Shown here: piece after piece, positions 6,102-12,704 of the stretch
How the letters are laid out: every line of letters starts with the position of its first letter
How positions within the stretch are numbered: the stretch's first letter is position 1
NCBI GenBank assembly: GCA_903833025.1
Contig: CAILDT010000422.1
Location: forward strand, 1-12,704
Direction: 5' to 3'
Source of the DNA: an uncultured Bacteroidota bacterium
GTDB lineage: Bacteria; Bacteroidota; Bacteroidia; 2-12-FULL-35-15
Length of the DNA: 12,704 nt
Made by a program: the position numbers and the translations under genes
The notes under the pieces: generated by a model
The model's database searches: none
Seen by the model: only the letters and a program-made list of their open reading frames with translations
What the model was told of the DNA's origin: nothing

Positions 6102-6596
6102 ATGTCTTCAGCAAATAAAAACTTATCAGAATTAGAAGGAAGCAATATTCCGAACGGTGCAGGAATGAGAATAGGCATTATTGTTTCTGAATGGAATTAT
6201 GAAATAACAAACGCCCTAAAAGAAGGTGCGATAAATACGTTATTGGAAAACGGTGTTATCGAAAAAGATATTAAAGTAAACTATGTTCCCGGCAGTTTCG
6301 AATTACCGTTAGGCGCACAATATTTATGTGAAGAAAAAACTATTGATGCTGTAATAGCTATCGGCTGTGTTATACAAGGAGAAACTCGCCACTTCGATTT
6401 TATTTGCGATGCAGTTGCAAATGGCATCACAAACGTAAGTTTAAAATATAACAAGCCCATAATATTTGGTGTGTTAACTCCAAATAACTTACAACAAGCA
6501 CAAGATAGAGCAGGAGGTAAGCACGGTAACAAAGGAGTGGAAGCAGCAATTACTGTTCTTAAAATGCTTACGTTGAATAAAAGTATTAATCAATAA
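6102..6596 (+). CDS. ribH: 6,7-dimethyl-8-ribityllumazine synthase
   Basis: 164-residue penultimate enzyme of riboflavin synthesis. It condenses 5-amino-6-ribitylamino-uracil with 3,4-dihydroxybutanone 4-phosphate to give lumazine, usually as a pentameric or icosahedral cytosolic assembly. Motifs in order: SEWNYEIT (Trp31 in place of the usual aromatic Phe), PGSFELP (Glu67), GCVIQGETRHFDFI (His97, proton-transfer residue) and QDRAGGKHGNKG (Arg136, phosphate contact). The spacing from Trp31 to Arg136 matches the Bacillus subtilis enzyme residues (22, 58, 88, 127) with a constant offset of nine. Length is normal, with a short N-terminal extension. No FMN riboswitch is visible upstream. Its 3' end overlaps the convergent membrane-protein gene by 11 bases. 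Confidence 0.97.
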   Translation: MSSANKNLSELEGSNIPNGAGMRIGIIVSEWNYEITNALKEGAINTLLENGVIEKDIKVNYVPGSFELPLGAQYLCEEKTIDAVIAIGCVIQGETRHFDFICDAVANGITNVSLKYNKPIIFGVLTPNNLQQAQDRAGGKHGNKGVEAAITVLKMLTLNKSINQ

Positions 6597-6936
6597 TATT
6601 TTTATTTTTATCCCCGAATATTCTTTTCACATAAAAAACAAGTACACATAGCATCCCGCACGCAAAGGGAATTCCGGCGTAGTTTTTTATTTCTTCGTGA
6701 TGAAAAAACTCACAAATCATCCAATAAGAGTTTGCCGAAATCCAGAAACAGATGGCGAAGTTTATCCAAAACTCATCATCTTTTTCTCTAAACGATTTCA
6801 CCGCAAGTATTATTGCTACAGTTAAAGTAGGTATTATCATTGTCATCCCCAAGATGCGCCATTGCAACATCCAGCAGGTGTCTTTCATCAGCCAAAGAGG
6901 AATATGGAGATTTTCGTAGTGTCGGATTTTATTCAT
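6586..6936 (-). CDS. Conserved small integral membrane protein of unknown function
   Basis: 116 residues with about four hydrophobic segments: weak at 13-25, then clear at about 30-46 (LGMTMIIPTLTVAIILAV), 57-74 (FWINFAICFWISANSYWM) and 87-106 (AGIPFACGMLCVLVFYV). The charged ends are MNKIRHYENLH and RIFGDKNKNIID. The LHIPLWLMKDTCWM start and the FWISANSYWMICEFF segment look like a hypothetical family I recall from Flavobacteriia/Sphingobacteriia, usually annotated without function. It is convergent with ribH and their ends overlap by 11 bases. The ATG at 6936 lies four bases after a perfect -7 box, so the mRNA may be leaderless. No catalytic motif is seen. Confidence 0.8.
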   Translation of the reverse strand: MNKIRHYENLHIPLWLMKDTCWMLQWRILGMTMIIPTLTVAIILAVKSFREKDDEFWINFAICFWISANSYWMICEFFHHEEIKNYAGIPFACGMLCVLVFYVKRIFGDKNKNIID

Positions 6937-6940
6937 TCAG

Positions 6941-6948
6941 CAAAAATA
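6941..6948 (-). promoter_or_regulatory. -7 box immediately upstream of the 116-residue membrane-protein gene
   Basis: TATTTTTG on the minus strand matches TAnnTTTG exactly. Only four bases separate it from the ATG at 6936, placing the expected transcription start at or next to the start codon. No good -33 element is seen. Confidence 0.4.
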
Positions 6949-6988
6949 ACTGAATAAAGTATTAGGAAGGAATTTATTTTGAAAGAAG

Positions 6989-7010
6989 AATAACCGTTTT
7001 ATCGGTTATT
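6989..7010 (-). terminator. Hairpin terminator after the 36-residue ORF
   Basis: AATAACCG (6989-6996) is perfectly inverted at 7003-7010 with a 6-base loop. On the minus strand it begins at the last base of the small ORF's stop codon and is followed by a pyrimidine-rich TTCTTCTTTC. The T-run is interrupted, so termination strength is uncertain. Confidence 0.5.
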
Positions 7011-7120
7011 TACTTTACCATATTATACATTAAAAACAAAAAGAAGCAAAGTGTAATCATAATAGTTGCTATGTAGAAAAACTTTCTTCCTTTTTCGTTT
7101 CTTTCTTGATAGTGATACAT
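7010..7120 (-). CDS. Small single-pass membrane protein (36 residues)
   Basis: ATG at 7120, TAA at 7010-7012. The product has a charged N-terminus (MYHYQERNEKGRK) followed by one hydrophobic helix of about 19 residues (FFYIATIMITLCFFLFLMY) and the end NMVK. This layout of a polar/basic head plus one helix is typical of real small membrane proteins in Bacteroidota. The ORF fits neatly between an upstream AT-rich region and a perfect hairpin at its stop. On the minus strand, TTTG then about 20 bases then AACATTTG (about 50 bases upstream) is an imperfect promoter candidate. Function unknown. It could be a chance ORF, though the composition argues for a gene. Confidence 0.55.
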   Translation of the reverse strand: MYHYQERNEKGRKFFYIATIMITLCFFLFLMYNMVK

Positions 7121-7310
7121 AAAAAATAGTTTAATGATTAATTCTTCGACAAATGTTCGTATTAAAAAAAGTAAAAACAAATATTGTAGACTAGTTTTTT
7201 GAATAATAGATAGAACTTAAAAATAGTAAGGTGAAACTTTAATTTCTTTTAATTTACCGCTGCAATTCTTTCCCTCTTCGTAATGTTTTTTTTAAATTGA
7301 TAATTCAATC
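7121..7310. other. Intergenic stretch, nothing firm
   Basis: AT-rich spacer between the divergent 36-residue ORF and the CxxCH protein gene. I see no further ORF with coding character and no strong hairpin. It presumably holds the -33 regions of the two divergent promoters. Confidence 0.5.
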
Positions 7311-7318
7311 TATATTTG
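7311..7318 (+). promoter_or_regulatory. -7 box upstream of the CxxCH T9SS gene
   Basis: TATATTTG matches TAnnTTTG exactly and lies 29 bases before the ATG at 7348, giving a leader of about 25 bases. A T-run (7286-7293) occupies the upstream region; no clear -33 TTTG is present. Confidence 0.55.
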
Positions 7319-7347
7319 TCAGGAATTAATAATTAACAAAATCTAAA

Positions 7348-8175
7348 ATGAAAACAATTACAAAAGTTTCTATATCTATTATTACAATTACAATTAGTTT
7401 TATGTTTTTAACTAATGGACTTCCCGAAGCGAAAAGTCATTCGGCAGGAGCTGCTGCTGGTAAAACCAATTCTCCAGCTGATGGTTCTACTTGTAATAGT
7501 TGCCACACAGGTACAACCGCACCTTTGATTGCTGGAATGATTACCTCCACAATCCCTGGCACTGGCTATGTTCCGGGAACCACTTATACTATCACTGGAA
7601 CTATTACCCGACAAGGACATACCAAATTCGGTTTCGAAATATCTCCCCAAAATGTTGCTGGTACGTTGTTAGGTTCTTTAGTAAACACTTCTACAGGCAC
7701 GCAGATAGTAGGTGTAAAATATGTAACACATACTACATCTGGTACTGCAGGAACCAATACTAAATCTTGGTCGTTTGATTGGGTTGCACCAGTTGCTGGA
7801 ACCGGAAATGTAACTTTTTACGGTGCTTTCAATGCAACAAATTCTAATAATATGTCGTCCGGAGATTCTATTTATACTTCCACTTTAACTGTAGCAGAAC
7901 ATTCAACAACAATTGGAATAGATGATTTAGCTACAATAAATAATAATATTAGTGTTTTTCCGAATCCTTTTACGGAAAAAATAAATATCCTGAATTCTAA
8001 TTCTCCTTACGAAAAAATGAATGTTACTATTTGTGATTTGCAAGGAAAAATAGTTTTGAAAGAAGAAAACGTTGCTTCAAATTATTTAGATGTAAACTCT
8101 CTCTCTATCGGTTATTACATTTTGAAAGTTGAAACGCCAACAGGAATCACTACGCGAAAATTATTTAAAAAATAA
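7348..8175 (+). CDS. Secreted CxxCH-motif (choice-of-anchor V-like) protein with T9SS type A sorting domain
   Basis: 275 residues. A signal peptide covers about residues 1-29. Next comes AGKTNSPADGSTCNSCHTG with a Cys49-x-x-Cys52-His53 motif, the form used for covalent c-type heme, in a context (G.TC..CHTG) typical of proteins annotated as choice-of-anchor V domain. A beta-rich region at about 60-185 (GTTYTITGTITRQGHTKFGFEIS...) resembles Reeler/immunoglobulin-like folds. YPNP-type sorting signal: VFPNPFTEKI near residue 205, with SIGYYILKVETPTG and terminal KLFKK, directs T9SS export. It is transcribed alone with its own -7 box; the PASTA gene follows 87 bases later. Whether heme is really bound is unknown; a single CxxCH could instead bind metal or form a disulfide. 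The sorting domain lacks the repeat-derived loop seen in the other two T9SS proteins here. Confidence 0.85.
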   Translation: MKTITKVSISIITITISFMFLTNGLPEAKSHSAGAAAGKTNSPADGSTCNSCHTGTTAPLIAGMITSTIPGTGYVPGTTYTITGTITRQGHTKFGFEISPQNVAGTLLGSLVNTSTGTQIVGVKYVTHTTSGTAGTNTKSWSFDWVAPVAGTGNVTFYGAFNATNSNNMSSGDSIYTSTLTVAEHSTTIGIDDLATINNNISVFPNPFTEKINILNSNSPYEKMNVTICDLQGKIVLKEENVASNYLDVNSLSIGYYILKVETPTGITTRKLFKK

Positions 8176-8219
8176 TTCCTTCTTCTTTCAATAATATCTC
8201 CTTTCCTCCGTTTACTAAT

Positions 8220-8255
8220 AATTCGTACATTCGCATCTTTAAAAATTTACGAATT
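8220..8255 (+). promoter_or_regulatory. Inverted repeat and promoter-like sequence upstream of the PASTA gene
   Basis: AATTCGTA (8220-8227) is perfectly inverted at 8248-8255 with a 20-base spacer. TACATTCG (8226-8233) is a one-mismatch TAnnTTTG box. The ATG at 8263 follows 29 bases after it. The inverted repeat overlaps the likely transcription start, so it could be an operator or simply a leader hairpin. Confidence 0.35.
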
Positions 8256-8262
8256 TCCATTG

Positions 8263-9099
8263 ATGAATGGGTTATTTCAGTTTCTTAAAAGCAAAACATT
8301 TCTAAAGCATATCTTTTTATATTTGATATTCTTTTCGCTTGTTTGTTTTATCATTACTTTTTGGTTGAGTTCTTACACGTCTCACGGACAAACCATCAAA
8401 GTACCCAATTTCACTGGTGTTAAACTCTCTGATTTAGATAAATTTATTGCTGATAAAAAAGTTCGTTATCTGGTTATTGATTCTATTTATGATGTTAAAT
8501 CTCCAAAAGGCACTGTAATAAAGCAGGAGCCAACTCCTAACGACGAGGTGAAAGAAAATAGAATGATATATTTATACGTCAATTCTATCGCACCTCCTTC
8601 AGTTACAATGCCTAAATTAGTGGACCGTTCACTCCGTCAGGCACAGGCAATGTTAACTACATACGGACTAAAATTAGGGCTACCCATTAAATTTATTCCT
8701 GACCAATGTGCTAATTGTGTATTAGACCAATTATCAAAAGGAAAAAAAATAATGCCAGGAGAAGTTATACCCAAAGGAACTGTTATTAATTTAGTAGTCG
8801 GAAAAGGATTAAGTGACGAGGAAGTTGGCATCCCTTGTTTATATGGTTTAACTAAGCGTGAAGCATTAGCAAAACTAGCGGACGAATCTTTAAGTGCTGG
8901 TTTTACTAAATTTGATGAACCCAAAGATTCAGCATCAGCAAAGGTTTATCGACAATCTCCTAAATGTGGAAAAGATAAATCCTTAAAAATGGGTGCCGTA
9001 ATTGATTTATATTTAACAACAGATAAAAATAAAATACCTTCAACTGCTAACGATTCTTCTTCTACTAATTCTAAAGATGATAACAATGATGATAAATAA
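8263..9099 (+). CDS. Membrane-anchored protein with three PASTA domains
   Basis: 278 residues: a short basic N-terminus, one transmembrane helix at about 15-36 (HIFLYLIFFSLVCFIITFWL), then three PASTA domains outside the membrane at about 45-107 (VPNFTGVKLSDLDKFI), 114-181 (MPKLVDRSLRQAQAML) and 189-252 (IPCLYGLTKREALAKL). It ends in an acidic Ser/Asn/Asp-rich tail. PASTA domains usually bind peptidoglycan stems or beta-lactams. Here there is no kinase or transpeptidase domain, so it is a stand-alone PASTA protein of probable cell-wall-associated but undefined role. A TTG precedes the ATG directly; the ATG at 8263 is preferred. Cysteines at 149 and 152 (CANC) sit in the second domain. Its end overlaps the next gene, suggesting translational coupling, and rluD follows further down; a PASTA/rluD neighbourhood is one I recall in Bacteroidota. 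Confidence 0.88.
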   Translation: MNGLFQFLKSKTFLKHIFLYLIFFSLVCFIITFWLSSYTSHGQTIKVPNFTGVKLSDLDKFIADKKVRYLVIDSIYDVKSPKGTVIKQEPTPNDEVKENRMIYLYVNSIAPPSVTMPKLVDRSLRQAQAMLTTYGLKLGLPIKFIPDQCANCVLDQLSKGKKIMPGEVIPKGTVINLVVGKGLSDEEVGIPCLYGLTKREALAKLADESLSAGFTKFDEPKDSASAKVYRQSPKCGKDKSLKMGAVIDLYLTTDKNKIPSTANDSSSTNSKDDNNDDK

Positions 9100-11098
9100 A
9101 ATAAAACTAATAGCTTGTTTCATTCTCTTCTCCAATCTCTTGTTTTCGCAAGGATTGATAGAAGTTCCATTAAATAGCAATCCTGTTCTTATTCATAAAT
9201 GGGATGATATAAAAAACAACAAATCAGTTTACAAAGCACCATCAATTCACGATATTATACATCTCAAATCAAGAAGATTTTTAGATGATTTCTCAAAGCC
9301 CGGACCATTGCCTGATACATCCTTCTGGTTAACCAATACCGTTTATATTAATCACGATTATGGTATTGCACCGCCAACACTTGGCGTTGCAACCTTCGAT
9401 GGAGTAAATCAATATGGTTACCCTTACAATTTTCTTGCGGCACCTGGTTCATCTGGCAAAGCCGATACTCTAACATCTAAACTGATTAGTATGGATAGTC
9501 TCTCTCTTGCCGATTCCATTTATTTCAGTTTTTATTATCAACCACAAGGGCGTGGTAATGCTCCCGAACCTGCTGATTCATTAATTCTTGAATTTAAAAA
9601 AACATATACTGTTGCCGACCCAGTTTATGATACCACGCATACTCGTGTGTATGGACCGGTGCAAGATACTGTGTTAATGCAGGTTGTGTATGAGCTTCAC
9701 GATTCTATGCACATTGATACTACTCATATACTTGTTGACTCTATTGTTTGGTCGCACGTATGGTCGCATAAAGGTTATCCGCTTGGCTTTAACGATAGCA
9801 CTTGGAAAATAGTGATGATACCTTTCACTGATACTTCTTTCATAGCTAACGATTTTCAATTCCGTTTTACCAACTGGGCTACACTTAGCGGTGCTGGCGA
9901 CCATTGGAACATTGATTACGTTTATCTTAATCATACCCGACATTTCTATGATACTATTTTCTCTGATGTTGCTTTTGTTTACGACCCACCTTCCTTATTG
10001 AAAACATACACTGCTATGCCTTGGCGACAATACGACTCCACATTTATGCAAATTACTATTAATACTTTATTGCGAAATAATGATACAGTTTTCGCGAATG
10101 AAAGTTTTAAAAATTTTATATATAATCCAGGCGGCTCCACATTTTATTCTTCTCTAACTACAAGTGATAATGTGAACCCTTACCGAACAATACATTATTA
10201 TACCTACACAACGGATACAATACCCAAAATACCTTCTCCATTAACTGCTTCTTCTGATTATATTTTCGAAGCGGATTTAATTACAGGTGACATAAATCAC
10301 AACAACGATACTCTTCGCCGAACCCAATCATTCGGAAATTATTATGCTTATGATGATGGCACTGCCGAAGAAGGTTTTGCTCTCAATGCCTCTCAAACTG
10401 CAGAGCTTGCCGAACAATTTACATTGCAAAAACCTGACACACTCCGTTGCATTGATATTTATTTTGACCCACTTTGGACGGACGAAAGTTTATATACTTT
10501 TAATTTTAAAGTATGGGCTGATAATGCAGGGCAACCAGGAACAGAACTTTATAGCGGTCCATTTCTTTCTCCTGAATACACACACTCTTGGATAGGTCCT
10601 AATAATTTTATTCGCTATCAAATACCTGCATTGTATTTAACTCCGCAAACCTTTTATATCGGGTATCAGCAAAATACAATTCAAGGGTTAAACATAGGTG
10701 TAGATAAAATGACGAACTCGCAATACCAAATATTTTATAACACTACTGGTACTTGGTACAACTCGCCGTATCCGGGCTCATTGATGATGCACCCTGTGTT
10801 TGGTACTTTCCAAGAGCTTTCGTCGGGCGTAAATAATATTGCTCAAAATAATATTGAGTTTAGTATTTATCCTAATCCGGCTAATGATTTATTGTATGTA
10901 AATTATAAGTCAACAAACTCTTCCGAAAAAATATCGTATTCGGTAATTGATATTTATGGCAGAACAATTATTAATCATCCTGAACCTGCGGAAGGACAGC
11001 AAGCTATTGATATTTCTGCGCTTGCCGAAGGTGTGTATTTTATACGCCTTACCAATGGAAAAACAATTACCACAAATAAATTTATTAAAATTAAATAA
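9077..11098 (+). CDS. Large secreted T9SS type A sorting-domain protein
   Basis: 673 residues if started at 9077; in-frame ATGs at 9086 and 9089 are equally possible, the last giving a compact signal peptide (MINKIKLIACFILFSNLLFSQ minus its first residue forms the hydrophobic part). The body is beta-rich: an N-terminal RRFLDDFSKPGPLPDTSFW region, a lectin-like/jelly-roll stretch around residues 150-290 (SIYFSFYYQPQGRG, FQFRFTNWATLSG, HWNIDYVYLNH) and a later YAYDDGTAEEG segment near 423 that recurs in Bacteroidota T9SS proteins. The sorting domain spans about 593-673 (YPNPAND at 598, IDIYGRTIIN, AEGVYFIRLTNGK, KFIKIK). No enzyme motif was recognised; adhesion or surface structure is possible. 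It overlaps the PASTA gene by 11-23 bases and precedes rluD by 16 bases, so it is embedded in that operon. Residues 634-640 (HPEPAEG) are repeat-derived. Confidence 0.87.
   Translation: MITMMINKIKLIACFILFSNLLFSQGLIEVPLNSNPVLIHKWDDIKNNKSVYKAPSIHDIIHLKSRRFLDDFSKPGPLPDTSFWLTNTVYINHDYGIAPPTLGVATFDGVNQYGYPYNFLAAPGSSGKADTLTSKLISMDSLSLADSIYFSFYYQPQGRGNAPEPADSLILEFKKTYTVADPVYDTTHTRVYGPVQDTVLMQVVYELHDSMHIDTTHILVDSIVWSHVWSHKGYPLGFNDSTWKIVMIPFTDTSFIANDFQFRFTNWATLSGAGDHWNIDYVYLNHTRHFYDTIFSDVAFVYDPPSLLKTYTAMPWRQYDSTFMQITINTLLRNNDTVFANESFKNFIYNPGGSTFYSSLTTSDNVNPYRTIHYYTYTTDTIPKIPSPLTASSDYIFEADLITGDINHNNDTLRRTQSFGNYYAYDDGTAEEGFALNASQTAELAEQFTLQKPDTLRCIDIYFDPLWTDESLYTFNFKVWADNAGQPGTELYSGPFLSPEYTHSWIGPNNFIRYQIPALYLTPQTFYIGYQQNTIQGLNIGVDKMTNSQYQIFYNTTGTWYNSPYPGSLMMHPVFGTFQELSSGVNNIAQNNIEFSIYPNPANDLLYVNYKSTNSSEKISYSVIDIYGRTIINHPEPAEGQQAIDISALAEGVYFIRLTNGKTITTNKFIKIK
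10976..10996 (+). repeat. Dispersed repeat translated as HPEPAEG within a T9SS sorting domain
   Basis: The 21 bases starting CATCCTGAACCTGCGGAAGG are a close variant of the CATCCTGAGCCTGTCGAAGG repeat I recall in many bacterial genomes. They lie in frame in the loop between the IYGRTIIN and AEGVYFIRL strands, the position that the VILSAAKNL repeat occupies in the first T9SS gene. Confidence 0.6.
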
Positions 11099-11114
11099 TT
11101 GCAACTGCCAACTG

Positions 11115-12185
11115 ATGAATGAAGATGAAAACGAAGTACACGACGAACAGGAAGACCAGGAATTATTTGAACACATCCGCATAGTTGTAGATAAAGGGCA
11201 GGCACTACTTCGGATAGATAAGTTTTTGCTGAATCATACCAAAAACGCAACCCGTTCTAAAATACAGCAATCAGCCGAAAATGGAAACATACTTGTAAAC
11301 GATAAACCAATAAAATCGAATTACAAAGTAAAGCCGTTTGATGTTATTACTGTTGTGTTCGCTCATCCGCCTAGAGTATTAGAACTTATTCCTGAAAACA
11401 TACCTATAGAAATTGTTTATGAAGATGATGATTTGGTGATTGTAAATAAACAAGCCGGAATTGTGGTGCATCCGGGATATGGTAATTACACTGGTACTTT
11501 GGTAAATGCGTTGGTTTATCATTTTCAAAATTTGCCGAATAATAATCAATCATCAGTAGATAATAAACAATCGCTTCGCCCGGGGTTGGTGCATCGATTG
11601 GATAAGAATACGACTGGAATTATGGTTATTGCGAAATCGGAAACGGCGATGGTAAAACTTGCTAAGGATTTTTTCGACCGGAATATGGACCGTAAATATG
11701 TGGCACTTGTTTGGGGTGATTTTAAAGAAGATGAAGGAACTATAATTGGAAATGTGGGAAGGCATTTAAAGGATAGGAAAAAGATGGATGTGTTTGAGCT
11801 GGATTCGGAATTTGGAAAACACGCGGTAACACATTATAAGGTTTTGGAGCGGTTTGGGTATGTTACTTTGATTGAATGTAAATTGGAAACTGGACGGACT
11901 CACCAAATTCGGGCACATTTGCAACATATTGGTCATTCACTATTTAATGATGATACTTATGGTGGTGATAGAATATTGAAAGGAACTACTTTTGCGAAAT
12001 ATAAACAATTTGTAGAAAATTGCTTTACACTGCTCCCTCGCCACGCGCTGCACGCCAAATCGCTTGGCTTTACTCACCCTATTACTCAAAAATATATTCA
12101 TTTTGATTCGGAATTGCCTGCTGATATGCAGACGGTGATTGCGAAATGGAGAAATTATGCTACTTCTAATTCTTTGGAGGAGTAG
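11115..12185 (+). CDS. rluD: RluD-type 23S rRNA pseudouridine synthase
   Basis: 356-residue RluA-family enzyme that isomerises uridine to pseudouridine; RluD targets helix 69 of 23S rRNA. An acidic N-terminal leader (about 1-20) precedes an S4 RNA-binding domain at about 29-80 (LLRIDKFLLNHTKNATRSKIQQ...VNDKPIKSNYKVKPFD). The catalytic domain contains IVNKQAGIVVHP (near 109-120), the active-site motif HRLDKNTTG with catalytic Asp163, RKYVALVWG (about 193-201) and GRTHQIRAHLQHIGHSLFND (about 260-279). The S4 domain plus acidic leader favour RluD over RluA/RluC, but the exact target site cannot be read from sequence. The frame stays open upstream to 10947 inside the preceding gene; the ATG at 11115 is the sensible start, 16 bases after that stop codon. 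It is last in the PASTA-T9SS-rluD run, and no convincing terminator follows. Confidence 0.93.
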   Translation: MNEDENEVHDEQEDQELFEHIRIVVDKGQALLRIDKFLLNHTKNATRSKIQQSAENGNILVNDKPIKSNYKVKPFDVITVVFAHPPRVLELIPENIPIEIVYEDDDLVIVNKQAGIVVHPGYGNYTGTLVNALVYHFQNLPNNNQSSVDNKQSLRPGLVHRLDKNTTGIMVIAKSETAMVKLAKDFFDRNMDRKYVALVWGDFKEDEGTIIGNVGRHLKDRKKMDVFELDSEFGKHAVTHYKVLERFGYVTLIECKLETGRTHQIRAHLQHIGHSLFNDDTYGGDRILKGTTFAKYKQFVENCFTLLPRHALHAKSLGFTHPITQKYIHFDSELPADMQTVIAKWRNYATSNSLEE

Positions 12186-12232
12186 AAATTTTTCTAATTA
12201 GTTACTATTTACAATCTGAGATAGGCGGTTTC

Positions 12233-12390
12233 GGCAAGGAGAGTTGTTGATTGGGGAGAGGGAGTTATTGTTTAGGCAAGGAGAGTTGTTGATTGGGGAG
12301 AGGGAGTTATTGTTTAGGCAAGGAGAGTTGTGGTTTTGGCAAAGATAGTTATGGTTTAGGCAAAGGCAGTTGCCGTTCGGCAAAAGACAG
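12233..12390 (-). repeat. Second 21-bp tandem array, about seven units, with a duplicated 42-bp block
   Basis: On the plus strand units start at 12233, 12254, 12275, 12296, 12317, 12338 and 12359, with a partial unit at 12379. Odd units begin GGCAAGGAGAGTTGTTG; units 2 and 4 begin GGGAGAGGGAGTTATTG. The pair 12233-12274 is identical to 12275-12316, so duplication occurred in a 42-bp step. Units 5-7 are increasingly diverged. The stretch from 12186 to the window end has no credible gene. Confidence 0.9.
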
Positions 12391-12480
12391 AAGTGTGTTA
12401 AGTGTATGAAAAACAGGTAATTATGTTTATTTGATATTTTTTGAAGGATATGGAGACCACTTTGATAGTTAGACAAGTTT

Positions 12481-12650
12481 ACTACAGGCTAAGGTTAGTG
12501 ACCGAAGAGCGATGAACTTGCAATTTGCGCCCGACCCGCGCGAAGTATCCTTTTTTTTGTCCGTTGCCGCGCAGCAAAAAAATTAAAGAGAAAAAAAGAC
12601 ACCGCGTGAGGGCGGGGAGAATGTTGCAATGAAATGGGATGTTGCCGCCC
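12481..12650 (-). repeat. ~150-bp structured dispersed repeat, copy B (inverted)
   Basis: Reverse complement of copy A: core 12498-12650 from GTGACC to ATGTTGCCGCCC, with a 32-base identical block at 12526-12557 and weaker similarity out to 12481. Shared features include the CCCCGCCC/CACGCGGT arm, the T-run/A-run arms and a small GC-rich central hairpin of different sequence (TTGCtGCGCgGCAA on the minus strand). The internal hairpin being kept with changed bases suggests structure is maintained. Confidence 0.85.
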
Positions 12651-12658
12651 TTATTTTA

Positions 12659-12704
12659 ATTATGAGGTATGAATTATGAGTTATGAATTTGGGATTTATA
12701 GACA
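12659..12704. repeat. Simple TATGAATTATGAG-type repeat at the window edge
   Basis: Repeated words TATGAGG, TATGAATTATGAG and TATGAATTTGGG directly follow copy B. It is low-complexity sequence of a kind I recall in Bacteroidota intergenic regions, and it is cut by the window end. Confidence 0.4.

Noticed and set aside
7500..7763. Plus-strand 87-residue Tyr/Trp/His-rich ORF inside the CxxCH gene
   Set aside because: It is a frame-shifted shadow of the CxxCH gene, whose signal peptide and sorting domain are intact.
10947..11114. Upstream extension of rluD inside the preceding T9SS gene
   Set aside because: It overlaps a complete sorting domain in another frame, and the ATG at 11115 gives the expected acidic RluD N-terminus.
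12198..12476. Minus-strand 92-residue reading frame over the second 21-bp array
   Set aside because: It starts at TTG, is mostly Asn/Ser/Pro/Cys repeats created by the array, and has no coding-like part.
1544..12650. A classical composite transposon with the inverted repeats as insertion-sequence ends
   Set aside because: There is no transposase or integrase in the window, the enclosed genes are core housekeeping genes, and no target duplication is visible outside the two copies.

Overview
The window looks like a chromosomal segment of a low-GC Bacteroidota (Flavobacteriia/Sphingobacteriia-like) bacterium. Support: three secreted proteins end in type IX secretion (T9SS) type A sorting domains (YPNP...G.Y....G....K.. 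pattern), several upstream regions carry the Bacteroidota -7 box TAnnTTTG, starts lack Shine-Dalgarno sites, and recF lies next to a DUF721/DciA-like gene and a TPR-membrane-protein/ribH pair.

Layout. 4-1518 (+): secreted beta-propeller T9SS cargo with unusual C-rich codon use, carrying two repeat-derived segments inside the coding region. 1519-2284: a gene-free, repeat-packed stretch with a hairpin, copy A of a ~150-bp structured repeat, a 21-bp tandem array, a terminator and an 8-bp tandem array. 2285-5141 (-): operon recF > DUF721 > M28 peptidase. 5142-5329: divergent promoter region with a strong hairpin. 5330-6596 (+): TPR membrane protein, terminator, ribH. 6586-7120 (-): a four-helix membrane protein convergent with ribH, and a 36-residue membrane ORF. 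7348-8175 (+): T9SS cargo with a CxxCH motif. 8263-12185 (+): PASTA protein, large T9SS cargo (overlapping start), RluD-type pseudouridine synthase. 12186-12704: another gene-free repeat stretch with a second 21-bp array and copy B of the ~150-bp repeat, in inverted orientation.

The housekeeping genes serve DNA repair/replication (recF, DUF721), riboflavin synthesis (ribH) and 23S rRNA modification (rluD). The rest are envelope or secreted proteins. The most striking signal is not a gene. Two composite modules, each a ~150-bp structured repeat followed on the same side by a 21-bp-period tandem array, face each other and bracket about 11 kb. In addition, short dispersed repeats have entered coding sequence in at least four places: a signal peptide, two T9SS sorting domains and the RecF C-terminus. 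At recF, 10-bp direct repeats flank the extra DNA, and collapsing them restores a tight recF/DUF721 junction.

All calls come from reading the sequence and recalling families; no database search was run.
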